Shown in pieces: positions 27,901-39,900 of a stretch of 64,000 nucleotides of DNA. The DNA lies in NCBI GenBank assembly GCA_949361645.1, contig OX442424.1, positions 4,423,986 to 4,487,985 of the forward strand, read 5' to 3'. The notes beneath the pieces were generated by a model, which saw nothing but the letters and a program-made list of their open reading frames with translations, had not been told where the DNA came from and ran no database searches. A program made the translations under genes and the position numbers. This DNA is from Spongilla lacustris. Taxonomy: Eukaryota > Porifera > Demospongiae > Spongillida > Spongillidae. Position 1 is the first letter of the stretch. Each line of letters opens with the position of its first letter.

Positions 27901-30900
27901 ACTATTAACACTATAGCTGCTACAAGGAAAACAATACATGTACACTAGAGATGGATTGGGCTAAGGCCTCTTGCCAGGATGGCTCTTGCCAGGATGGCTC
28001 TTGCCACAGCTTTCACCAAGCAGATGTTTATACATGTATGTCAGCCAGAACTCTGGACTTGCATGGAGCAGGAGAGATGTGTATCTAAATAGGTAGCCAG
28101 TCTTGAGAACATGTGTTGGGCCTCCTTCCCCCAGTTACCGTATTTCTCAACTGCCATTGGTATACAAATCCATCCCAATTCACGACACTTTGGGTCATTG
28201 GCAGCATGCTTCCTAGTTTCAGCAGACAGAGCTGCCACATCTGTAATTCTACTTGACTCCTTCAAGGAGACTGGAGTGAGGGGAGAAGTGACTGTGATGA
28301 CTAGGGCAGCAGGACGAGAGTGATTGTTGTCACGACACATACCATAATTCTATTTATTATTATTTTTATACAGAATAATAACAACATCCAATATATTAAC
28401 TACTTATGAAACACATGATTACAAAGTACCTAAACCTAACTTATGTTCCAAAACATAATCTACTCAAATGATTTGGGCAGACTTTTTGTCAAAATAGCTT
28501 TTGCTATGCTATGCATCGAGTCAGCACCAGACTAAGTCTGCCATAAAGGTCAGCAGTGACCCTACTTTTTATCAGAGAAACATAGACAGCAAGCCGAGTT
28601 GCCAAAGGAAAAAATATGGTGCATGCTTCTCTGCCCCAGTTGCCATACGTCTTGACAGCCGGGAGAACACACACCCAACCTAGTTCCTGGCACTTTGGAT
28701 CATTGGTAATCTGCTTGTGCTGCTCGCTAGCAGCAGCTGCAGCATCTGCAGTTATTTCTGTCTCATTCAACACAGTAGGGGTTACAGTGACATCCCACGC
28801 AGCTGGCATTCCTCTCTCCCAGCCCGCTACCAAAACATCAGCTGAGCAAGTTTACCTAAGATCTGGTGTTAATTGGCTACCAACCTCCACCATAAGTCCC
28901 AGATGAGCACTGTGGCAAAAGTCAACAATAGCATCTCACAACCGATTATGGCATATTACTGCATCACCTCTCCGTCTGCAGGTCACTGCATGATAGCCTA
29001 GAGGGTCAAGTGCAGTGTCTGGGCAAAGTGGACTTAATGAACCCCTGGATACTATTTAAGGCTACCAATAGTTCCAAGTGGAGGCCAAGTGCAGCAGATA
29101 ACCAGGAAGCAGAGTGAGGGGCTGACTCAGACAAAATACTTACTTTGTTGGCAACTGAAGAAGACAGTAACAGTGTGGAACAGACGATTATCAAGTTCTG
29201 GGACAAAGTTCTCTATTTGACAGGAGAGGACAGAACAGATTCTACAGAAATGGCATCAGGTGGAAGGACCTGGCTGTTAATGAGAGTAATTGCCTGTAAT
29301 TATCTCTGTTGCCAGAGCCAGAGGTGCACACAGAAGCAATAAATGCTGCACTAGAATAGCGAGAAATAGAAGCTAAAGCCACCATAGCATAGACGGAGCT
29401 GAACCTGCTGCCATGTGGAATTAATAGTCTTCCTAGAGCTCTGGAGCGCCCACCCCTTCCCTACCCTCTGCATATTGCCCCCCCCCCCCCCCCTCCAGAA
29501 AATTCCAACCGCGTGTGACAGATAGCCAAGCTGATGAGTGAGGCAAGGAAATTGAAAGCAAGCGAGCCCTATCCGGCAGTGAAGCATTTATTAAATAGCT
29601 TCGTAAATAGCTGGTCCTCCAATTTATCAGATAACAAATTTTGAGTTAGTTTAGAAGTAGTGACGAAGGTAATGGTGAGCTCATCCATAGTACATACAAG
29701 TCAATAGCATGCAAAAGATATTTGCTTTGTGAAGAGCTACAGTCCAATGCAATTGCAGAAGCAATGTAAGCAGCAGGTGAATGAAGGGAAAGGCGACGAA
29801 GCCCTAGGCCTCCACAACTTAAACTAAATTGGGATTGCTGCCAAGCTGCATCGGATGTGTCAACCATGGTGCACTCAGCAAAACAGTGGCGTACATCATT
29901 ATCCAAGAGTGTAAGACTGTCACCGATCAATGAGGGAGGAGTTGATCTAACCAGGTGCACCAGACGGCAAAAACTATCGCACAGCCTCAAAAGGAGCATT
30001 GCCACCTGGGGATCAACAGAGCCAACCTCCTCCAGTAGGTGCAGGGCCTCTGCACGCTTCTGGGCAACAAACTTGCCACAGAAAAGAAAGTCGCCAATTG
30101 GGGCTCCGAGTATTTCAAAGTGAGGTGATGTAGACTTTTCATGTTAAACGGAAAAAGGCTTAGGTTACACAGGCTGTACAATTCACATTTGGCATTGCTG
30201 ATATGAATGCCTGTTGTGTAGACGGCTCATCAAATGCATCTGGTTCTGAAACCAATCTCTCAAGTGCTTCATACGCAGCAAACTGCTGGGCTTCGTGTTC
30301 CTGAGGCTTGTGGAAGTGGTCATGAGTGTCATCTGATGCCTTTACACCCAACTTTGCATGTACTGCATAGCCATAACCAAGGAAGCTGTATACATGAGAC
30401 ACAGCTGCGGATGGATTACATCACCGCATGCATCTGTTGGAGACTAAGGTCATCCATACAGGAAGACCAAAGCATTGCCTGGCAACTCGTCTATATGAAG
30501 TTGCTCATGTGAATAACAAACACCGCACTCCCTCCTAAAATTTCTTTGATAGGGAACAAATATAATTACAAAGCCCACCCATTTGAAATTGTTATTCTTT
30601 TATAAATGACTCCTAGTTGCACGAACCAGTACACAGTTTTTGATGTGGCAAATGCATTACGCAAGGCATGGTCAATTTCAGACAGAGGTGCAAGTACATC
30701 GATTACTTTGTCAATGATGGCAAAGTTGTCAGTGTGAAAATTGACCTATATATAGTCAACTCCTGCACGAGCCTCTTGCAGCTTTCCTCCACCTGTGATG
30801 TGCTTTGCTATGGAGTAGAAAAGTGTCCTTCCAATGGGCCATTTTCCAGGCATCTTATCTCTCTGCTTTTCAACATATCCCTTGTACATGGTAGCAACAT

Positions 30901-33900
30901 CCTGCTTCAATACGAGGGACCTCATTGCATACACATTCTTTAACTCCTTCCACTTAGGGTCCCTATTAGGAGCTCGTTTTTTGGCTTCCCATGCAAGACG
31001 AGTAATGTTATCATCACAATAGATAAAACTTACAGCAAAGGTGACTGAGTCTCTTGGCACACGAGAGTGAGTTTCACAGTACTCTTGCAGTCTCACACCA
31101 TGTGTGATATAAAGCCTGTCAACCTTGGCTTGAAATAGCAAACGCAGTGCATAGTTATTGCTGAGCTTCAGCAGTGATGCAACATATGCCTGGGGCACAT
31201 CAGCTAGAGGAACTAGAAGCTTCCTTGCATCCATGGATGTATACCTTCTCTCACACTTTAGCAAATCCCGGATGTTTGTGGGTATAGTGGAGAGGATGTC
31301 TAATGGGATGCTGACAAATGATGCATGGTCTTCAGCCTCATGCTCATGCACAGGTACGTCTATGTCTGCCATAGCTGACTGTATGCTGAATGACATCTTC
31401 ATATCTGCGTCACATTTTAACCTCAGATTAGGAAGGAGCATGCAAATCCATGCCTTGATGCCTTTCAAAAACACATTCTCAATGCGTTTCATACTGCCAG
31501 CGTCGATCTCATTTGCACACTGTACTTGGTACCGGATATCGATGTGCGGGAGTCGCCGCACGCTACATTCATGCTCATCATTACAACCCGTTAGCTCAAG
31601 AACCTTTAGAATGTGTGCTTGCGATGCATAGTTGATGCCATCGCCGTCATCCTCAACTACAACCGGTGTAGTTTCAACACGAGCATCCGAATCAGGATCG
31701 ATTCGAGCAGACCTCGTAGGATTTAATCGACGTAGTGTGGAATCAACCACAACATGGGTCTTTCTTGGTCGACCAAGCATACGGGGTTGACACAGACAGC
31801 ATTTAGTACACTTAGTTCCAGCCATACACTTGTCGCACACTGGTTTCTTATGCGTTGCTGAACAAGTGAGAGACATCAGACATGCCGCCGCTTTTTTAGT
31901 GTAGTCTGGGTACGAGAAAAACTAAGTCTGGGTAACACATGAAAAAGAAGCACAGTATTTGGTGCGATAACCAGGCCAATTTAGAGCATAAAACTTTCAT
32001 GGTCCCTATTTTGTATCTGTCGAAGCTTAACTGTACAACCAGACGTGTTTGAACTTGCCTCAGAAAAAAGTGTACCGAACAACTCTATACGGCCGAAAAC
32101 GGGCGAACCCCTTGACTTCAAATTAATACAGGAATTTTTCCATTCAACATATTATATTAAAATTCACACTACATCTCAGAAAGAGTTTGGATATTAGAAA
32201 ATGTATTTTCCATTGCAAATAGACCTTTTCCGACTAATTTTCCAAAATGATGATTCGACCAAAAAACATTCGAATTTCACGGACGCGGTGTTATGTATTT
32301 TAGTATGTGTGTACGTATGTATGCATGCATGCTTGCATGCACGTGAATGAATGGTACGTATGTATGTATGCATGCACATGGGAGGATTGGTTGGATGGAT
32401 GGGTGGGTGGGCCTATTGTTATCCATGTGCTCAACCCATATGTGCATAAACTTCCAATGTACAATAAAGTATATAACTAGAACCTGCACTTGTTGTCTTC
32501 TTACGTTACATATGTGTACACCAACATATACATGTATATACCCCATTGAGCTTGAAGGGTTACATCCTGTTAAGAACCTGTGCTTACACTTCATATTTGT
32601 TTCACTGCTCATTGACATTATAATACAGTTCACACATAATTGCTCACCCTGTCCATATGCGAAGGCTCATTTTGTTGTTATCAGTCTCATTTATGTAGCT
32701 CTTATATTTATGTGTAGGTTGGATACTCAACCTTTTCAAGAGAGAACTTTCATACTTGTCTGATGGAGGCACATACCCTTGATGTTTTACACAATCAGAT
32801 GCCAGTCCTTGATGCTCTACTGACTTGTGTAAACATGGGATGGATGTCTATTTTGGTAAGAAGAACTGTCTGTGTCTTTGCCCATGGAGCCAATCCTACA
32901 TAGGACCCACTACTGTGGGTCCTGATATGTTGCCATATTGGTTATCTAAACCGAAGGACAACCGTAATGAGTAATACTCACTGCCCTTTTGTTTCGCGAA
33001 TGAAAATATTACTAGGTGGACTAGGTTATCAAGATCCCAGCCTACAAGAAGTTGTTGAATATTTGATATCGGAAGCGGTTTCATTCACACTAAGGCATGA
33101 TTCATGTACCTACTTTGCGCTGGCTTTGTGCCAGTATTGCAATACCCCCAGGGGTTCAAACCCTCCAAAACTTTCAGCAACTTTCAGCAGTCCTGAGTAC
33201 TCAAATTGCTTATTTGGTTTGTATGTAGGGCACTATTGATTTGTTCAGATCGTTAATTTTTTATGTCATCCCTTAAGGAGATACAGCTTAGTGAAATACA
33301 TGTACCCCAAATTTACTTTACCACAAGAAATGGATGTGTTGAAAATAGAAAGTTGATAGCATTAACTGTTTGGAAGTTATAGCTATTGAAACATAAAGCA
33401 TTTTTATAATATAAATGTGGTGTGAAATTTGTGTATTATTCATGATTACAATGTTATATGTATGTGTATTAAGGTTCATTTCTGCCTAGGTTGGTTCAAG
33501 CTGTGGTGGAAAATCCTCAGTTGTGAGGGTACTTGCTGACCTGACTGGTAACAAGCTGGTTGAATTTCCAATGAATAGTGATGCAGACACCACAGAGCTT
33601 CTAGGAGGTTTTGAACAGGTTCTGTTTTTGTCCCATCATTACATGTACATGCACAGTAATTTAACTGCTATCTGTTCAGAGCATTGCTGTTCACTTTTGT
33701 TATTGTTAGTACTCTGGTAGTGTAAATGTGCTCCTCACTTGTATATATGATTGTTATAAATGCACAATGTAACTTAGCTGCTTGCTTACATGTATTTGGT
33801 GCAGGAATGTATTGAGGCCAGGTATTGTATTTGCCCAAGAAGGAATTTGCATTATTGGTGTGCAAGGCCTTGTTTAAAGCTGCCACGTGATGGTGCAAAT

Positions 33901-36900
33901 GTATTTTATTACATTGACTATTACATGTACATTGGTTTATTTGAAATTTCTGTAAATGCACAGCTGAACTGTTGGAGACATTGTAGTAATTTTGCAAGCC
34001 TTATTGCTGATGTGCTGAAAGGTTTTCGTGGATTTCTGGTGAAGGAGCTTTCTTACAATGCAAACAATAAAAGAGTGATGAATTTGAGAGGTCTTGATGC
34101 TATTAACAATCTGTTGGAAAAGATCACAGACTACTTACCTGAAGGTAGTTGTGGCCACTGTGCTTTCAGTAATATGTGCAACATCATGGCTAACATAATG
34201 GTAGATATCCATGGCATACAACAATCCCACCACTATGGACTTGTCCATTTATACATGTGTTTGCTTGTACATACTTCTGTCTATATTTTCATGTACAATA
34301 GTTGAGTATGTGAATTTCATTGCACACTATTGCAGTAAGTATTAATAAAGATATCAGTACCCAAGAAATGACAGCAAAGCTGTTGGAATTGGAACAGATG
34401 GTAAAGAATATTTCAGAGTTTTCACAGGAATTCTGTATCAAACCATTGTATGGTAAGTTGCTACATACATGTATGATATGCATTAGGGATAGAACAGTAG
34501 TTCATGCCAGACCTGTACAGGTACACATGTACATACTATATAGCTTGTATTTGTTGGTAGTTAAAAAATACAGTAAGTAGGCATTGGTCACAATGTCATC
34601 CTTGTTTACCTTACTCGTCTGCAGATATGCAGTACTTGAGAGAAGAGTTGCAACATCTTAGTGATCTGATTCTACCAGTCCGGGCTCCTGGACAGTTTGA
34701 ATGGGTAGATAGCTCTATGGTGAAAGCTTTAAAGCTTGGTCACTGGTTGCTGATTTCAAATGCTAACTTTTGCAGGTTAGTATATGAGCACATGTATGTT
34801 GATTAACTAGTACTGAATGTGACCTGTTTTGTCAGTCCCTCAGTTCTAGATAGACTGAATGCTCTTTTGGAACCTGGGGGTGTTCTGACAGTTGATGAGA
34901 GAGGAATAATACAAAATGATATTCCAACAGTGAAACCTCATCCCAATTTCAGGTGCATGTAGTTTACTGCTTCTCAGTGTTCCCTATTTATCCAGCTTTC
35001 TCTCTCACCAGACTATTTCTGGCAATGGATCCTGCTTATGGAGAACTGTCCAGGGCCATGCGAAATAGGGGAATTGAAATCTATATACTACCACAGAAAG
35101 TACGTAAAAATTTATATCGGGTGTATTATGTTTGGTTGTAATCTACATGAACGTGTCTTTCTGTGTGTACTTTCAGTAATGTGATGTTTGTGCATATTAT
35201 GAATGTTATAGAGTAATATTGTGGCCTTGTTACTTGCTACAAATTTGTGTCTTTTGTATGAAATAGCAATGCTAAATAGTACAAACCTTTTTCGTTACAC
35301 CTGTCACTGCATTCATTTCACTCCATTCAATGTGTTTGATTTCAATGTAAAGTGATTGGAGGTACTTGAATGAGTGAACCTAAACGGGGCCATAATGAGC
35401 AGAATAGAAGCGGTTTGGCCAATGATCATTAATTGAGTGGGAGGCTGTGGAAGCCGGTATGGGGGAGCACTGTAAGCTTCGCCATCAAAGTCTCAAGTGC
35501 CTCAGAGGCTTATTCTTGAAACTGTTATGCAACTAATTGGGATAGTTGAGATTAGGATATACTGTACCAGCTTATAGTGCACCAGTTGTATCCTTCCAAT
35601 TTCTAAATCCAAATCAATTGTCACTCTTGCATAAATACAAACAAAGTGATGTAAAACAATATATGCAGGCCAATAGAATTTAAACAGTAGTACTTATCTG
35701 GCCAGCATCATGCGTGTGATTTACACATATAGTTTATTTGAAAACCATTATGGAATCGAAGTTCGCTTTAGGTAGGTATCATTGCCATTTCTTCCCTTGC
35801 ACATTAAAAAATTTCAAGGCTGGTTGTTGCACTGAAAACAACTGGCAGTCTAGTGCTTCAGAACATCTGAGATTAATGATCAGATCTCAGTCAGTCTAGT
35901 GATTCAGAACAATCCAAGATTAATGATCAGATCTCGATTGACCCAATACTTCACGAAAAATGTTCAGTGAACTTTTAATAAACCTTTGGAATGGACAAAA
36001 ACTGGCCAGGCCAGCTTGACTTGTTGCTATTAATTCAGTGAAAACTTATTTACAGTGGTAAGAGTTTTATTTAGGACACAGAGAAAGGCGCATATGACAG
36101 GCATAGACGTGTAAGGTCAATACACATAGTACCTCATTACCACAGAAATTAAGTTGTAGAAAAAAACAAAATTGCTACTTCAGGTGATTATACATGTAGA
36201 TAAAATGTTGCAGATATAATTCAATTTCAAGTATAGCACATAAACTTCATTGCAACATAGCACACAAGAACCAATAATCTGTGTGGGATGAGCAAACTAG
36301 GAGCACTAGATAGTATTGGTGATTCAAGAAGAGTCAGGCTCTGGGCTAGATGATTGAATAGGCAGGGAACAGACCTAAGCCTGAAAGGGAGACAGTGGCT
36401 TAGTATGCATACGCTGTGATACATTTTTGAAACTAAACAGTTACTGTTTTTGATGTTACAGGCGGGAGAGGGGGATGGAAAACTGGATTACCTCTAGGAG
36501 TTATCAATGTCCTGTTGTTTCATTTCGTTTATGAAATACAATTATATCTGTAATTAATTTTTATGGTGTGACCTTTGCCAGTTTGAAAAAGCATTCCTTG
36601 TTTGTGTTGTTATGTGTCGCAATGGGAATTATGGATTCAGTTATTAATTTTATTGGAGGAGCTCGAGGGTTTCAATGATGTTATGAATTTTGTAAGTTAG
36701 CAAAAATAATAATCCCAAATTGCAATAATTTGGTTATGCGGGTAGCTAGCTCTAACACCCTTCTGGGTGTTTGCTTGACATCTTTGTGTGGAAGTAACTT
36801 GTTCAGCTCCATGGAATACACATATGCAGCCATTTTGGTTGCCTCCGTAAAAGTGAAATGTTGTTACATAGTCATATTATCACAATGTCATCAACACTTT

Positions 36901-39900
36901 GTAGTGTCTATGTAAACAATACTAGGCAACCAAAATGGCTGCTAGCCTTCAAAGATGTATTCCAGGACCATAACGATGTCAAGCAAAACACACCCTTATG
37001 ACCTACCCGCATATTAAATTAGTGTAATTTTGGTTACCTACCACTTAGTGTGATTTGGATTATGTGATCTTTTTGCTAACATAATATCTAATATCATAAC
37101 ATTATTAAAACCCTATATGTGCACCATATAAGTTTATAATTGAAAGGTATATGTCCATAATTATTCCCATTGTCTTGTGCGAAAAGACTGAGCCATGCGT
37201 AACAACACACAAGGAATGCTGTTTGAAACTGGCAAAGGTCACTAAAACTAAAGTCCGCAACAGCATCAAGGAAGTATGAGTATTAGGCTTCTTAATGAAT
37301 ACTTGCCCCATCATGCATGTCACTAAGTGGCAAAATATGTCAGCTATGAATGCTGTAAAAATGAGCCCTTTATGCCACTCAAAACCTTGTCAACATTAAG
37401 TGTATTGGGGGTATAAAATTTTTGTTTCCAATTTGACAATAATTTAGTACCGCATCCAAAAACAGAAAACATATTCGATTCTACGTGTGATGGTACTTTG
37501 AAATATTCATTCATCTTTGTCCTTACCTTTTGAATGAATTCAATTAGTATAGGCCCGCCAACCGCACACTTTATAGTTAACTATCTGTTGAGTCATTGTT
37601 GAATTTTATGTTCAGCAAATTGGGCTACTCAAAATAGTATATTAAACCTACTATTCCGACCATGAACATTCCTATAATAAAGAGTGGAATGTTATTTTTA
37701 CTTCCTCGATACTATCGTGGACTACAGAGCAATGATTTATGCAGATGGTTGTATTTCATAAACGGAATAGCTTGGTAAAAATGCATAGTGATGTGCATTT
37801 TATTTGGGTAAATACATACTGTAGGTCCGTGACTAACTCGATACAATAGCCGTTTTATTAAGTGAATCGACCTGTTCTGTGTTGTTTTGCTTAGGATAGC
37901 GATGGATGCATGTCATCAAACAAGATTATGACTGTACCAGAGAGTGTAGTGTGTCCAGAGGTTGCCATTGTAAATCGCCACTGCTCATCCCTCCTTACTG
38001 CTCTTCAGGGAAGGTGAGCTTTAATGTGTTAACTGAAAGGTCTGTGTGATCATTTTATTTGGTTTTTACTTCCTTTGCAGTTGCATTATTCAAAAGCAAG
38101 AAGTTGCCTTAAATGTGAGTATCTTGCATACAGTAGTGGGCATTCTATTCTGATTCATATTTTTAAAAAGAAACTGAAATTTTTGATGAATTCAAAGGTG
38201 CATGTAGTTAGGGAAGCATCTCTCTATATTCAGGTATATAATATAACAATTGACAGTAATACAGTTTACATCATGATGCATAGAAATACTCGAGGGATGT
38301 CCAAGAGGCCATATCATGTCATTTAAAACATGTGAAAGTATCCATTTTGCTCATACTTGATGTTGTTTATGAGCATTGATACTGGTAGTTTAAGAAAACG
38401 ATGTAAAGAGATTTTCAAAAATCAGTTATTTCATTTAGTGGTTAATATGAATCATGAAAAAAATATTTTGTAAAGACATTAATTATGACAGTGTGTGTCC
38501 CTTGCTCCATTATCTATACTTGTACACACCCTTTCCATTTTGTTTTTCAGGATATAATACACATCAGCAGTGAACTAGCTTTATTCACTGCAATGACATC
38601 TTGTAGTGACTGTCACATTCGACTTCATGTTTTGCATCAAATGACTACATTTTCAAAGCATGTGCCAGAACTAAGATTGGAAGTGCAGAGTGCACTGATC
38701 GGACTAAAGGAAACAATGAATGATGCTGCAGCTATGGAGCTGATGCACTACTGGACAACACAAACAGGTGGTATGTGGGTGTATTTTGCAATCGGCTTTT
38801 CCTTCTGCAAAATCATTTACTTTTGTTTCGCCACCTTGATGTAAGATTCATATTTCATTACCCTCTCTTGTTTAGCTGATTTTGATCTGTGTATTGGAAG
38901 CGTCTGGAACAATCCTCTTATTGCTCTGAAAACTGCTAGTAATGCATACTTGAGAGCAGCAGCTGAGCTGTAAGTAACTGTAATGAAGTGTAGTGGCATT
39001 TGGAAGAAGTAATGTCATATGGTCTGCTTGAAGAAAACCAATGGGGTTGTGCCATATACTTGACACTTCATTTACGAAGGGAGTGTAAATGTATATGGGG
39101 CAGTGTCCAGCAAAATCGGGCTTGTGGGGTTATAATTTTATCACTATATAAATTGCACGTTATACTTAACAACACATCTTCGCAACGGTACAACCTTTTC
39201 ATTTCCAATTTCGTACACTTGTTCCTACATTATCTCTCTATGTTCTTATTCATTTGGCAATCTAATAATTTTACATGCTGTCAGTGCAAAGATCGCTAAT
39301 CCAACAGATTAGAATTCCACCTTTCTCGACGTACGAGTGTTGAAAACGTGTCGAATTCGGAGTGTGCATAGAGGAGTCCTGTAGCTATTGATTTTGTTCT
39401 GTTCGTTAGTTTCTGTATCATTTGTTACGGAGATACTGTTGAGCAAACTACATGCACGTTTTCCCGCTTGATTCGCGCCAGTGATATAATCCCCGCCTAC
39501 CCATACGCTGAGCGGGACGCGATTTGCCAAAATCATTGGTGCGAATCAAGCGGGAAAACTTGCCCGTGGTTTGTTCAACTGTATCTCTGTGACGAGTAAT
39601 ATAGAAATTAATGACAGGACAAATCAATTGCTACAGGACTCCTCTATGTACAGCCCAAATTTGACGCGTTTTCAACACTTGTACGTGGAGAAATGAGGAA
39701 TTCTAACCTGTTGTGTTAGCAATCTTTGCACTGATGCCATGGAAAATAATTAGAGCTTCAAAAAGGATACAAACATAGAGAGATGATGTGGAAACAAGTG
39801 TACAAAACTTGAAATGAAAAGGTTGTACGGTTGCAAAGATGTGTTGTTTAGTGTAACATGCAATTTTTATAGTGATAAAATTATAAACCCACAAACCCGA

